Of a DNA stretch of 64,000 nucleotides, positions 1-12,635 are shown in pieces; within the stretch, counting starts at the first letter, position 1, and every line of letters starts with the position of its first letter. This stretch comes from Rhodovastum sp963709085. GTDB lineage: Bacteria; Pseudomonadota; Alphaproteobacteria; Acetobacterales; Acetobacteraceae. The stretch is from contig CAVPVB010000007.1 in assembly GCA_963709085.1 (NCBI GenBank), positions 2,666,001 through 2,730,000 on the forward strand, given 5' to 3'. The translations under genes were made by a program, and so were the position numbers. A model generated the notes under the pieces. It saw nothing but the letters and a program-made list of their open reading frames with translations, was not told where the DNA came from and did no database searches.

Positions 1-870
1 CACCCAGCGCCGCGCCGCGATCGCCGCGGCGGCGACGCCGCTCTGGCTCGCCTCGGTATGCGACAGCACCAGCGCGTCCGCCCAGGCCAGCAGGTCGCCG
101 ACCTCATCCTCCGGCACCCAGCGATTCTCCACCCGCACCCCGGGCAGCCGCTGCAGGGCCTCCAGCGCCGCGAACTCCGGACCGCTGCCGACCACCCGGA
201 CATCCAGGTCCGGCTGCGCCCCGAGATGGCCGAGCGCCGCGGCGAGCAGATCGAGTCCCTTGTAAGGCAGCAGGCGGCCGAACGAGAGCAGCCGCAGCTT
301 GCCGCCATGCGCGCGCGGCGGCGCGGGCGGCGGGCCGAACACGAAGGGCGGCAGGGTGGCCATGATGAGCGGCTTGCCCGCCGCCAGCCCCTGCGCCCGC
401 AACCGCCCGGCCACGTGGCCGGTCAGCGCGATCACCCCGTCGGCGCGGCGCACCAGCAGCCGCTGCAACAGCATCTGCAGCGGGAAGCCGTCGCCCGGAT
501 GGGCATCGGCATCGTGCACCACCACCAGGAACGGCACGCCGGCGCGCCGCAGCGCCGCCACCATCACCAGATCAAGCGGCGCCGGCATGCCGCAGATCGC
601 GACATCGGGCGCGAATTCCCGAATCCGCGCGGCCAGCGGCCCGACCTGGAACGGCGCGGCGGGCAGCCGCAGCAGGAAGCCGGTCAGGCCGGAATAGGTG
701 GAAAACGGCAGGTCGCAGCGCGGCGGCACCGGCCCGCGCAGCAGCTCGGCCTGGGTGGAAAGCGACAACACGCAATCGTGACCAGGCAGGTCGCGCAGCG
801 CGGCGGCAAGCTCGGCCGCGTAGCGCGGTCCGGCGCCGCGCCGGCCCCATTGCCAGACCAGAACCTTCAT
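1..870 (-). CDS. GT4-family glycosyltransferase (3' end beyond window)
   Basis: Reading down from the ATG at 870, the frame stays open to the window edge (290 codons), so the C-terminus is missing. The N-terminus reads MKVLVWQWGRRGAGPRYAAE, a nucleotide-sugar transferase type opening. The second Rossmann domain shows SFGRLLPYKGLDLL at about residues 195-208 and then an EASQSG motif near the edge, the typical GT4 donor-site signature. It should move a sugar from an activated donor to a glycan or lipid acceptor at the cytoplasmic side of the membrane. The next gene upstream ends 13 bases away on the same strand, so the two are probably one operon for a surface polysaccharide. Acceptor and sugar cannot be deduced. 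Confidence 0.85.
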   Translation of the reverse strand, partial: MKVLVWQWGRRGAGPRYAAELAAALRDLPGHDCVLSLSTQAELLRGPVPPRCDLPFSTYSGLTGFLLRLPAAPFQVGPLAARIREFAPDVAICGMPAPLDLVMVAALRRAGVPFLVVVHDADAHPGDGFPLQMLLQRLLVRRADGVIALTGHVAGRLRAQGLAAGKPLIMATLPPFVFGPPPAPPRAHGGKLRLLSFGRLLPYKGLDLLAAALGHLGAQPDLDVRVVGSGPEFAALEALQRLPGVRVENRWVPEDEVGDLLAWADALVLSHTEASQSGVAAAAIAARRWV

Positions 871-883
871 GCGGCCCACACCT

Positions 884-2134
884 TCATGCCGCGGTTGCCA
901 GGCCGAGATCGCGCAGGGCCGCCGCAATCGGCCCGGCCCCCAGCCGCGCCCGCGCCATCGTCTGCCCGCGCGCGCCGAGCGCCGCCCGCAATGCCGGATG
1001 GTCGGCCAGTTCGCGCAGCCGGATGGCCGCCTCGCCACTATCGGGCTCCGCCCAGACCGCGCCCGGTGCCTCGAACACGCCGCGCGGGTCGCGCGCCGGC
1101 ACCAGGCGATAGCCGACCAGGGCGGCACTGTCGGCGTCCATGAAGTCCATGTTGCCCGACCAGCCGGTGGCCACCACGGGACGGCCGAGCAGCATGGCCT
1201 CGGCGGGCACCAGCCCGAACCCTTCGCTGCGATGCAGCGACAGCACGATATCGGCGCAGGCGGTCAGGGCATGGCTGTCGGCGCGCGGCAGGGTTCGGGT
1301 CTCCAGACGGATGTTGGGAGCGTCGGCGACGGCGTCGCGCAGGGCGGCGAACTCCGCCGGGAAATGCCCGGGATTGCCGATCTTCAACAGCAGAATCCGG
1401 TCGGGGCGGTTGCCGAAGGCGGCGCGGAAAGCCTGCACGGCGCCCATCGGGTTTTTGCGCACGTTGCTGGACGCCAGGCTGAACGACACCAGCACGATCA
1501 CCGCCGCGTCCGGCAGGCCGAACGCGGCCCGGTCCAGCCGCGACGGTTCGGGCGGCGCCACGGCGACCGGAATTGGCACCGTGCGGACGGCGATGCCGGC
1601 GCCCGCCGGCAGCCAGGCGCGGAAGGCTGCGGCGGTGAAGCTTGAAAGCGCCCAGATCTCGTGCACGAAGCCCAGGCCGATCCGCCACGATTCGGGCACC
1701 ACGGGCAGTTCCCAGGCCCAGTAGCCGATCAGCCGGCGGCCACGCACCAAGCCGCGCGGCAGGTGCAGCATCGCCCAGGGCAGCATGGGCGCATTGGCGT
1801 GCAGCAGCAACGGCGCGCCGTCGGGAACGCCCTCGGGCGGCGGCATCGGGGGTGGTTCGCCGGGCAGCGGCGTACCGATATCCGCCTGCCAGGTCGGCAC
1901 GCCGAGCCCGGCAATGGCCCGCTCCATCAGCCGCGCCGCCTCGCCGAGGCCCGAGGCACGGGTGAGTTCGCCCGCCAGCACCATTCCGGCCCGGGGCGGC
2001 GGCGGCGAACGGTCGGGGTGCGGCGCCAGCAGCGCGGTGCCGCGCGCCAGCATCGCCCGCCGCTGGCGCGCGGGCAGCAGACGCCAAAGCCGGTGCAGCG
2101 GGCGCAGGGACGACGCGGAATCAGGATTGGACAT
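884..2134 (-). CDS. GT4-family glycosyltransferase
   Basis: A 416-residue protein starting at MSNPDSASSLRPLHR. The open frame continues upstream to 3043, but that part is antisense to the deacylase gene, so I chose the ATG at 2134. Recognisable parts are GLGEAARLMERA near residue 60, VLVSFSLASSNVRKNPMGAV (donor-domain start), LSLHRSEGFGLVPAEAMLLG (the acidic GT4 motif) and a GWSGNMDFM stretch. This pattern is common in Rhodospirillales glycosyltransferases of surface polysaccharide clusters. Specificity is unknown. It is followed 13 bases later by another GT4 gene on the same strand. The promoter must lie in the 195-base gap to the divergent gene at 2330. Confidence 0.88.
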   Translation of the reverse strand: MSNPDSASSLRPLHRLWRLLPARQRRAMLARGTALLAPHPDRSPPPPRAGMVLAGELTRASGLGEAARLMERAIAGLGVPTWQADIGTPLPGEPPPMPPPEGVPDGAPLLLHANAPMLPWAMLHLPRGLVRGRRLIGYWAWELPVVPESWRIGLGFVHEIWALSSFTAAAFRAWLPAGAGIAVRTVPIPVAVAPPEPSRLDRAAFGLPDAAVIVLVSFSLASSNVRKNPMGAVQAFRAAFGNRPDRILLLKIGNPGHFPAEFAALRDAVADAPNIRLETRTLPRADSHALTACADIVLSLHRSEGFGLVPAEAMLLGRPVVATGWSGNMDFMDADSAALVGYRLVPARDPRGVFEAPGAVWAEPDSGEAAIRLRELADHPALRAALGARGQTMARARLGAGPIAAALRDLGLATAA

Positions 2135-2329
2135 GCGGGGGGACCGTGCCGGGAGCAACGTTCCGGGGCAAGGGGCCTCGTGCACCGTTGGGGATGTTGC
2201 CTGCCGCGCGGCTGGCCTGCTCGATTTGCCCCGCTCGGTTGCCGGTTGCGCCCGGGCGTATAGACTGCGCTGCATGGATAACCAGAGCGGCCAGCCGCCC
2301 GCCCGCCGGCAGATCAGACGGAGTCCGGC

Positions 2330-3307
2330 ATGAGCGACCACATGGACGCGGCGCCGGCGCTGCCGCAATTCGACGTACAGTTGCGCGCCCCCGATATCGC
2401 GCGCTGGCAGCCGGGCAACATCGGCATTCCCGGTTTCATGAGCTTCACCGGCCCCGCGCCGGGGCCGCACGTGCTGTTGCTGGCGCTGACCCACGGCAAC
2501 GAGATCGCCGGCGCGATCACGCTCGACCGGCTGCTCACCGCCGGGGTCCGGCCGCTGCGCGGGAGGCTGACCTTCGGTTTCGCCAACCTGGCCGCCTTCG
2601 CCCGCTTCGATCCGGATCAGCCGACCCTCAGCCGCTTCGTCGATGAGGACCTGAACCGGGTGTGGGACGCGTCGGAACTTGACGGGCCGCGGCGCTCGGT
2701 CGAGCTGGAACGGGCGCGCGAAATCCGGACGGTGGTGGAAAGTGCCGATCTGCTGCTCGACCTGCATTCCATGCTGTGGCCCTCGGACCCGTTGATTCTC
2801 AGCGGACCCACCGCGAAAGGGCGGGCACTGGCGCGCGCGATCGGGGTTCCGGACCTGGTGGTGGCCGATCTCGGCCATGCCGCCGGCCGCCGCCTCATCG
2901 ATCATGCAAGGTTCACCGAGCCGGCGACCGCGCCGGTCGCCATCCTGGTGGAGGCCGGTCAGCACTGGGCGCATGAGACGGTGGAGACCATGCTGGGCTG
3001 CGTGGCCGGATTGCTGCGCCATGCCGGAACGGTGCCCGAACACGCGGCCCTGCCCGCGCCACCCTCCCCCGCCCGGCCGGTGCGCGTGGCCGAAGTGACC
3101 ATGACGGTCACCGCGACCACCGGCGCATTCGCCTTTGTTCAGTCATGGCGGGGCGGCGATGTGGTGGCGCGGCGCAACACGGTGATCGCGCTGGATGGCA
3201 GCATCGAGGTGCGCACGCCGCACGATGACTGCCTGCTGGTCATGCCGAGCCTGCGCACCAGCCGCGGCCACACCGCCGTGCGGCTGGCGCGGTTCCTGCG
3301 TGAATAG
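2330..3307 (+). CDS. Succinylglutamate desuccinylase/aspartoacylase family protein (zinc M14-like)
   Basis: A 325-residue protein. The zinc-site motifs of the AstE/AspA family are visible: THGNE (His55 and Glu58 are ligands), DLNR at 107-110 and DLHS at 144-147 (third ligand His146). Family members cleave N-acyl amino acids or related amides with a single zinc ion in the cytoplasm. The substrate is not deducible, as no arginine-catabolism (ast) genes are nearby. Length fits the family. It stands alone, diverging from the glycosyltransferases, and its 3' end converges on the rRNA operon across a strong hairpin. I took the ATG at 2330; GAGTCCGGC just upstream is only a weak ribosome site. Confidence 0.88.
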   Translation: MSDHMDAAPALPQFDVQLRAPDIARWQPGNIGIPGFMSFTGPAPGPHVLLLALTHGNEIAGAITLDRLLTAGVRPLRGRLTFGFANLAAFARFDPDQPTLSRFVDEDLNRVWDASELDGPRRSVELERAREIRTVVESADLLLDLHSMLWPSDPLILSGPTAKGRALARAIGVPDLVVADLGHAAGRRLIDHARFTEPATAPVAILVEAGQHWAHETVETMLGCVAGLLRHAGTVPEHAALPAPPSPARPVRVAEVTMTVTATTGAFAFVQSWRGGDVVARRNTVIALDGSIEVRTPHDDCLLVMPSLRTSRGHTAVRLARFLRE

Positions 3308-3313
3308 AGTACG

Positions 3314-3357
3314 CGCCGAAGCCGCCTGCGGAGGCGTGCTCCGAGGCGGCTTTGGCG
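3314..3357. terminator. Hairpin between converging genes, likely bidirectional terminator
   Basis: CGCCGAAGCCGCCT and AGGCGGCTTTGGCG form a 14-base stem with one mismatch. It lies directly after the deacylase stop (3307) and directly after the last tRNA of the minus-strand rRNA operon (3365). No long T tract follows on either side, so Rho-independent function is an inference from position and strength. Confidence 0.6.
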
Positions 3358-3364
3358 TATGGTA

Positions 3365-3441
<77 letters not shown>

Positions 3442-3480
3442 GGGGTGATGGTTGTGGTGGAGTGGGGGTAGGTTGGAAGA

Positions 3481-3594
3481 CCTGGCGGCGACCTACTCTC
3501 CCGTGTCTTGGGACACAGTACCATGGGCGCTGGGGTATTTCACGGCCGAGTTCGGGATGGGATCGGGTGCAGGCACCCCGCCAGAGCCACCAGG
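3481..3594 (-). rRNA. rrf: 5S ribosomal RNA
   Basis: About 114 nt on the minus strand. The ends CCTGGTGGC and GCCGCCAGG pair, and the conserved ACCCGATCCCATCCCGAACTC and ATGGTACTGTG segments are present. It lies between 23S and tRNA-fMet. Ends are placed by the terminal stem and may be off by a few bases. Confidence 0.95.
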
Positions 3595-3682
3595 TCGTCC
3601 AACCCACCCCCGCGCGGTGCGGGGATGTGTGGCAGGTTCTGGTGATGGTGTGTGTGCTGTGTTGGAGGCTGTTATGTGCAGC

Positions 3683-3710
3683 GGTGTGGATGACTGCTGT
3701 GCGTGATGGG
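3683..3710 (-). other. 3' arm of pre-23S processing stem
   Basis: Starts just beyond the 23S 3' end. Its 28 bases pair with 6478..6505, on the other side of 23S, with two G-U pairs and two mismatches. Such stems flanking 23S are substrates of RNase III; assignment here is from complementarity and position. Confidence 0.7.
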
Positions 3711-3711
3711 C

Positions 3712-6448
<2,737 letters not shown>

Positions 6449-6477
6449 GATCTGACCGGTGTTGCCACCAGTCTTGA

Positions 6478-6505
6478 CCCACCATGCACAGGAGCCATCC
6501 ACACC
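6478..6505 (-). other. 5' arm of pre-23S processing stem
   Basis: Partner of 3683..3710. On the RNA strand it begins GGUGUGGAUGGCUCCUGUG and lies about 30 nt before mature 23S. Pairing brings the two ends of 23S together, as expected for RNase III processing. Confidence 0.7.
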
Positions 6506-6842
6506 CAAGAGACAGATGCAGAAAACCCCGCCACACAGCAGGCCTCAAACTCAGCACACATATATTCACGCCTCTGAACGCTCACGCTGCTGCCGCTGGC
6601 CGCCACATCTCCCTCGCAGGACATGCACGTACCGGTCAGACTTGCGGCTTCGAAGAATATGGCTGTGGAGCCACATCCCCCTGGCAGCGCGCCCAGAGAC
6701 GCACCAGAACCTGATTCACATTGACAAAGACCACGCGTCCGGTCGCCCGGACGGACACCACCGGCACGAAACATGCCGCCTCCCACAGGGAGTGCAGACA
6801 CATCAAGCGCCGGAAACTCGGATTTCCACTGTGACGATGTTT

Positions 6843-6918
6843 TGGGTTCCAAGGGCCTTCGGCCCTTGGTGGGGTCCAGGGGTAAAACCCCGGCGGGGTC
6901 CGGGGCTGCGCCCCGGCT
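6843..6918 (+). repeat. Dispersed GC-rich hairpin repeat, copy 1 (rRNA spacer)
   Basis: Contains the stem AAGGGCC-TTC-GGCCCTT (6851-6867), then GGGGTCCAGGGG and a CCGGGGC-TGC-GCCCCGG stem. It belongs to the same family as the copies at 12485, 18841, 21418, 50859 and 60956, but here sits inside a transcribed rRNA operon. Confidence 0.8.
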
Positions 6919-6941
6919 TCGATCACCCACCGAAACGCCGA

Positions 6942-7017
6942 TGGTGGAGGTGATCGGGTTCGAACCGACGACCCCCTGCTTGCAAAGCAGGTGCTCTCCC
7001 AGCTGAGCTACACCCCC
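6942..7017 (-). tRNA. tRNA-Ala (TGC)
   Basis: 76 nt with encoded CCA on the minus strand. Acceptor stem GGGGGTG pairs with CACCTCC (one G-U pair), and the anticodon loop reads TTTGCAA. It sits in the 16S-23S spacer directly after tRNA-Ile, the usual arrangement. Confidence 0.97.
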
Positions 7018-7042
7018 ACACCAAGCCCTTATAGCAGGGTCG

Positions 7043-7119
<77 letters not shown>

Positions 7120-7138
7120 GAACCGTCATCATCACAGC

Positions 7139-7159
7139 GGAAGGGATACGTTGGCGGCG
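7139..7159 (-). other. 3' arm of pre-16S processing stem
   Basis: All 21 bases are an exact reverse complement of 9001..9021 on the other side of 16S. In the operon transcript the two form an uninterrupted 21-bp stem that loops out 16S, the expected RNase III substrate. Confidence 0.8.
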
Positions 7160-7286
7160 CCCGTGGGCACCAGACAGACCGGCGCCATGGGCATCCGCCC
7201 ATGGACTTGCGAGCCCTTCCGTGAGGAAAGGGCCCTGAAGGAGCTTCCCAAAGCCCGGCGAACCAGGCCGCTCAGGAAACTTCCTT

Positions 7287-8780
<1,494 letters not shown>

Positions 8781-9000
8781 ATCTCAGACCAATCCCCTCG
8801 CGGAAAATCAGCCCTCAACGAACAGGGTTCCATGCTCATCAAACCCGCGCTCTCACGCAGGCCAACTCGAAGCGTCTGTCAACGCATAGTCAAAGAATAC
8901 ACTGACAAACATCCCCAAGCATCCAGATAAACATAGTTCCATGCAGAACCACGCCTCCCCAATGCCCACACCCTGTGGCTCACACCACAAAGCTAAAGGA

Positions 9001-9021
9001 CGCCGCCAACGTATCCCTTCC
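9001..9021 (-). other. 5' arm of pre-16S processing stem
   Basis: Exact partner of 7139..7159. In the leader RNA it begins GGAAGGGAUACGUUGGCGG, about 220 nt before mature 16S and about 15 nt after the boxA-like site. Confidence 0.8.
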
Positions 9022-9035
9022 AATCCAGATTTACT

Positions 9036-9047
9036 TGTCAATGAACA
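9036..9047 (-). promoter_or_regulatory. boxA-like antitermination site in rRNA leader
   Basis: Minus strand reads TGTTCATTGACA, matching nine of twelve positions of the E. coli boxA TGCTCTTTAACA. It sits between the promoter and the processing stem, the normal place for the NusB/NusE-binding boxA. The TTGACA inside it could also be read as a second promoter element, but no good -10 follows. Confidence 0.55.
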
Positions 9048-9093
9048 TCCCGTCTCCGGGTCCGGCGCCAGTCGTCTCGGCGTCGGGAGGCGC

Positions 9094-9122
9094 TTTCTAG
9101 TCGGGGGCGTTCGGCGTGTCAA
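9094..9122 (-). promoter_or_regulatory. rRNA operon promoter (sigma-70 type)
   Basis: Minus strand: TTGACA (9122-9117), a 17-base spacer, then TAGAAA (9099-9094). The sequence after the -10 (GCGCCTCCCGACG) is GC-rich, as in promoters under stringent control, and AT-richer DNA lies upstream. A start near 9086 would give a leader of about 300 nt before 16S. Confidence 0.75.
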
Positions 9123-9334
9123 CGACATTACATCAGGATTTTGCCGTCCCGTCCGAAACCCCCAAAAACCGCGGAATTCTGCGGCTTCCAGCAGCACCAG
9201 CAAACGCATCTGGGGTGCCAGACCGCCCGGAAGAAGCCCAGGCAGGCAGCCATGCGGATTACGCATGACCAGCCATGGCCGTCCCCGTATCCCCGCCCCT
9301 TGTCCGCCCGCCCGGCCCGCCGCCATGCTTGCGC

Positions 9335-9868
9335 ATGCAGGCCCTTATTCGCGACAGCCGCGATGACGACATTCCCGCCATCGCCGCCATCTACGCCCAC
9401 GCCGTCCGCCACGGCAGCGCCAGCTTCGAGCTGGAGCCGCCCGATGCCGCCGAGATGACGCGGCGCCGCCAGGTCCTGCTGGCGGCCGGTTATCCCTATC
9501 TCATCGCCGCGTGCGGGGGCGCCGTCGCGGGCTATGCCTATGCCGCGGCCTACCGGCCGCGGCCGGCTTACCGTTTTGCGGTGGAAAATTCGGTCTATGT
9601 CGCACCGGGCCACCAGCGCCAGCGCATCGGACACACCCTGCTGGTGGCCCTGATCGCGCGCTGCGAGGCCGCCGGGTTCCGGCTGATGGTCGCGGTCATC
9701 GGCGATTCCGCCAACCAGGCCAGCATCGGCCTGCACGCGGCGCAGGGTTTCTCACCTGCCGGCCGGCTGCCCGCGATCGGCTGGAAGCACGGGCGATGGC
9801 TTGATTCGGTATTGATGACCCGCCCGCTCGGCGACGGCGCCGGCACACCGCCGCCGCCCGGGCGTTGA
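9335..9868 (+). CDS. GNAT N-acetyltransferase, phosphinothricin/methionine-sulfoximine type
   Basis: A 177-residue protein beginning MQALIRDSRDDDIPAIAAIY. The acetyl-CoA site is seen in VAPGHQRQRIGHTLLVALI near residues 88-106, and VIGDSANQASIGLHAAQGF is the typical C-terminal part of the Pat/MnaT branch. These enzymes acetylate the amino group of methionine sulfoximine, phosphinothricin or related amino acids and often act in detoxification. An in-frame ATG at 9275 would add 20 Pro/Arg-rich residues not typical of the family, so I prefer 9335. The gene's promoter region backs onto that of the rRNA operon. Confidence 0.85.
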   Translation: MQALIRDSRDDDIPAIAAIYAHAVRHGSASFELEPPDAAEMTRRRQVLLAAGYPYLIAACGGAVAGYAYAAAYRPRPAYRFAVENSVYVAPGHQRQRIGHTLLVALIARCEAAGFRLMVAVIGDSANQASIGLHAAQGFSPAGRLPAIGWKHGRWLDSVLMTRPLGDGAGTPPPPGR

Positions 9869-9908
9869 GAGGGGCGCCGGCACCCGCAGCCCCCCCGAAT
9901 ACCGCCCG

Positions 9909-11711
9909 CTACGCCACGACCGCCTGTGGCTCGACGATCCGCCCCGGCCCCTGCGGGCCGCGCTGGAACACCAGATGGCGATCGTGGAACGCCCCCACCG
10001 CCGGGCGGTGCGCAATCGAGATGATGGTCGTGTCGGGCAGGCGCTCCCGCAGCAGACAATAAAGCGAGTCCTCCGCCTCGGGGTCGAGGCTGGCAGTGGC
10101 CTCGTCGAGGAACAGCCAGTCCGGCCGGGTCAGCAGCGCCCGCGCCAGCGCCAGCCGCTGCTGCTCGCCGCCCGACAGCCGCTGGCTCCAGCTATCCTCC
10201 TCGTCGAGGCGGCCGGCCAGGGCGTCCAGCCCGACCGCCGCCAGCACCTCGCGCACCTCGGCATCGGCGTAGGCGTCGGGGGCGGCGGGGTAGCTCAAGG
10301 CGTGGCGCAGCGTGCCGAGCGGAATGTAGGGACGCTGCGGCAGGAACAGGGTGCGCCCCGGCGGACGGCGCACCTCGCCGCGCCCGAACGGCCAGATGCC
10401 GGCAAGTGCGCGGAACAGGGTCGATTTCCCCGAGCCGGAACGGCCGCTGATGACCACGGACTGACCCGGCCGCAGGGTGAGGTCGGCATCCTTCAGCAGC
10501 GCCTCGCCGCCCGGCAGGGCCAGCGTCGCCTGCTGCAGCGAATAGCCGGAATCCGTCCCGGAGGAGAGATGCACCCCCTCCCCCGCCGCCCCGCGCGCCG
10601 CCACGATGGCGCGGTGGAAGGTGGCGAGACGCTCGACCGTGGCGCGCCAGGAGGCGATGTCGGAATAACTGTCAACGAACCACGACATCGCGCCCTGCAC
10701 CTGGCCGAACGCGCCGGCCGTCTGGGTCAGCGCGCCGAGCGGCACCAGACCGGCAAAATAGCGCGGGGCCGCCACCACAATGGGAAACACCGAGGCGATC
10801 TGGCCGTAGCCGGCGGTCAGCGCCGTCAGCAGCTTGTAGCGCTGCATCAGCAGCCACCAATTGGCCGCCAGCGCCTCAAAACGGACCAGCAGGCCGCGTT
10901 TTTCCTCTTCCTCACCGCGGTACAGGGCCACGCCTTCGGTATTCTCCCGCAGGCGAACGAGAGAAAAACGGAAATCCGCCTCCACCCGCTGCTTGCGGAA
11001 GTTCAGCAGCACCAGCGGCCGGCCGACGAAATGCGTCGCCACCGTGCCGGCGACGGCATAGATCAGCGCCACCCACACCATGTAGCCCGGAATGGTAACC
11101 CCCAGCACCGTCAGCGGGCCGGACAGCGACCACAGGATGGTGATGAAGCTGAACAACGACACGACGTTGGACAGCAGATCGATGCCGAGGAACAGGATGC
11201 CGCGCTCGCCGGCCACGCTGTCGCCGATGAAGGCGCGCAGATCCTCGGCGATGCGCTGGTCCGGGTTCTCGACGCCGATGCCGCTGCGCTCGTCGGTGGG
11301 CCGGATCAGGCTGATGCGATAGTAGGCGCGATCGGCCAGCCATTCGTCGAGGAAGTGCCCGGTCATCCAGCGCCGCCAGCGGATCTGCAGCCACTGGGTC
11401 AGGTAGATGCGGTAGACCGCGATGATGATGTAGAAGGCGGCGACGCCGCAGAAGCCGGGCAGCAGCCAGCCGCCATCGGTGAATTTCCAGAACAGCAGCA
11501 GATTGATGAAGCTGTTCCAGTCCTTTTCCTGCAGGCTGGTGAAGAAGGCGTTGTTCCAGAAGCTGAGCACCACCTCCATGCCGACCAGCACGAGGCGCAT
11601 GGCGATCACCGCCGCCAGCAGCAGCCAGGCGATGCGGCGTTCCTCGGAGCGGGTGAAGTAGGGCCTCGCGAGGTGCCAGGCGTCACGCAGGAACTCGGCG
11701 ATATTGCGCAT
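9909..11711 (-). CDS. ABC transporter, fused permease and ATPase (SbmA/YddA type)
   Basis: A 600-residue half-transporter. The membrane domain (about 1-370) contains the family motif ENPDQRIAEDLRAFIGDS; the ATPase follows with Walker A GRSGSGKST, signature LSGGEQQRLALARALL and Walker B LFLDEATASLD. This branch (ABC_membrane_2, related to YddA, SbmA/BacA and peroxisomal carriers) acts as a homodimer in the inner membrane; substrates include peptides and very-long-chain acyl-CoAs, but none can be named here. I chose the ATG at 11711 (MRNIAEFLRDAW) because the longer frame is antisense-like Arg/Pro-rich sequence overlapping the lipoprotein gene. The DUF1499 lipoprotein gene ends 11 bases upstream, so they are probably co-transcribed. 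Confidence 0.9.
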   Translation of the reverse strand: MRNIAEFLRDAWHLARPYFTRSEERRIAWLLLAAVIAMRLVLVGMEVVLSFWNNAFFTSLQEKDWNSFINLLLFWKFTDGGWLLPGFCGVAAFYIIIAVYRIYLTQWLQIRWRRWMTGHFLDEWLADRAYYRISLIRPTDERSGIGVENPDQRIAEDLRAFIGDSVAGERGILFLGIDLLSNVVSLFSFITILWSLSGPLTVLGVTIPGYMVWVALIYAVAGTVATHFVGRPLVLLNFRKQRVEADFRFSLVRLRENTEGVALYRGEEEEKRGLLVRFEALAANWWLLMQRYKLLTALTAGYGQIASVFPIVVAAPRYFAGLVPLGALTQTAGAFGQVQGAMSWFVDSYSDIASWRATVERLATFHRAIVAARGAAGEGVHLSSGTDSGYSLQQATLALPGGEALLKDADLTLRPGQSVVISGRSGSGKSTLFRALAGIWPFGRGEVRRPPGRTLFLPQRPYIPLGTLRHALSYPAAPDAYADAEVREVLAAVGLDALAGRLDEEDSWSQRLSGGEQQRLALARALLTRPDWLFLDEATASLDPEAEDSLYCLLRERLPDTTIISIAHRPAVGAFHDRHLVFQRGPQGPGRIVEPQAVVA

Positions 11712-11722
11712 GCGGTGCTTCC

Positions 11723-12184
11723 TCAGCCGGGCGGCAGGGTGGCGTCGAGGGCGGCCAGCCAGGCCTGCAGGCGCTTGCGGTTCACGCCGAGATCGGACTC
11801 GCCGTAGACGCTGCGCGACCACAGGATCAGGCCGGAATCGGGGGTGACCTGCACGGCGATCAGGTCGGGGAAATTGAACACCGCGCTGCGGGCGACGAAA
11901 TGCGCCTGCAACCGGTCGTCATAGGCCACGTGGGCGTAGGTGCGGGGCTGCGCCAGCGCCATCCGGCGCACGGCGTCGTATAATTGTTGCGGCGGCACGG
12001 CGTAGCGCCGGGTGACGATGTCCGGCTCCGGGCGGAACCCGGCCGGCGCGGCCAGCGCGGTGTTGGACGTGCCCGGCCGCACCAGCGCCGACATGTCCAT
12101 CGGCGGCGGAATGGGCACGCCCTCGGCGCCAGAGCCGGAGCAGGCCGGCAGGGCGAGGCCGAGCAGCAGGGCGAGCAGGCGCAT
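11723..12184 (-). CDS. DUF1499 family lipoprotein
   Basis: 153 residues. The start MRLLALLLGLALPAC is a lipoprotein signal with the lipobox LPAC (Cys15), so the product should be anchored to a membrane from the periplasmic side. The rest fits DUF1499: VTRRYAVPPQQLYDAVRRMA, then FPDLIAVQV and the C-terminal SRSVYGESDLGVNRKR. Function of the family is unknown. Its ATG overlaps the stop of the DUF3253 gene by one base (TGATG), pointing to coupled translation, and the ABC transporter follows. Confidence 0.85.
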   Translation of the reverse strand: MRLLALLLGLALPACSGSGAEGVPIPPPMDMSALVRPGTSNTALAAPAGFRPEPDIVTRRYAVPPQQLYDAVRRMALAQPRTYAHVAYDDRLQAHFVARSAVFNFPDLIAVQVTPDSGLILWSRSVYGESDLGVNRKRLQAWLAALDATLPPG

Positions 12185-12462
12185 CAGGGCGGGCTCCCAG
12201 CATCGGGGGTGGGGCGGATGCGCAGGCGGATGACGCCGCGGATGTCCTGCGCGGGGTCCACGGCCTGGCCCTTGCGCAGGATGTCGATGCGGCCGGCCTG
12301 GGCCAGCCGGATGGCGGCGCGGCGCACCGCGCTGAGCTTGGTGCGCCAGTGCTCGCCGGGACCGGGGGCGACGTCGTGCGCCACCTCCGCCGGATCGATC
12401 GAGGCCAAAGGCCCCCGCGCCGCCGCCAGGCGAAGCAATGCAGCTTCAATTGTCGTGGTCAT
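12184..12462 (-). CDS. DUF3253 family protein
   Basis: 92 residues, starting MTTTIEAALLRLAAARGPLA. It matches the short winged-helix-like DUF3253 pattern: a helical N-terminus, DPAEVAHDVAP, then RAAIRLAQAGRIDILRKGQ and a C-terminal beta hairpin. The open frame runs on upstream to 12630, but that stretch is the dispersed repeat, so the ATG at 12462 is preferred. Function is unknown; a nucleic-acid-binding role is only suggested by the fold. First gene of a probable three-gene operon with the lipoprotein and ABC transporter. Confidence 0.8.
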   Translation of the reverse strand: MTTTIEAALLRLAAARGPLASIDPAEVAHDVAPGPGEHWRTKLSAVRRAAIRLAQAGRIDILRKGQAVDPAQDIRGVIRLRIRPTPDAGSPP

Positions 12463-12484
12463 AAATCCGCCCAAACCCCTACAG

Positions 12485-12565
12485 AATGGGGTCCAGGGAC
12501 CTCCCGGCCATCGCGCCAAAGCGCGCTGAGCGCGGGGGCGGGTCCAGGGCAGAGCCCTGGCCTTC
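12485..12565 (+). repeat. Dispersed GC-rich hairpin repeat, copy 2
   Basis: Reads AATGGGGTCCAGGGACCTCC, then a GCGCGC-rich stem, and ends GGTCCAGGGCAGAGCCCTGG and CCTTCTTGC. It separates the EAL gene's 3' end from the DUF3253 gene. Confidence 0.8.
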
Positions 12566-12635
12566 TTGCTTGAAGCGTGCGCACCATGACAACCGACATG
12601 GCGGCATTCCGCCAAAGGCGCAAGTTGCAAGCCTG

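Larger units (their letters stand above)
6449..6941 (-). other. Internal transcribed spacer, tRNA-Ala to 23S
   Basis: About 490 bases of transcribed spacer without a protein gene. It holds the 5' arm of the 23S processing stem and one copy of the dispersed GC-rich hairpin repeat. A minus-strand ORF through this region is partly repeat sequence and has no recognisable product. Confidence 0.8.

Noticed and set aside
2135..3043. Upstream extension of the minus-strand glycosyltransferase frame
   Set aside because: It is antisense to the zinc deacylase, whose motifs are clear, and its composition is Arg/Gly/Gln-rich.
8853..9326. Minus-strand 157-codon frame
   Set aside because: It covers the rRNA promoter, boxA and processing stem, and shows no protein motif.
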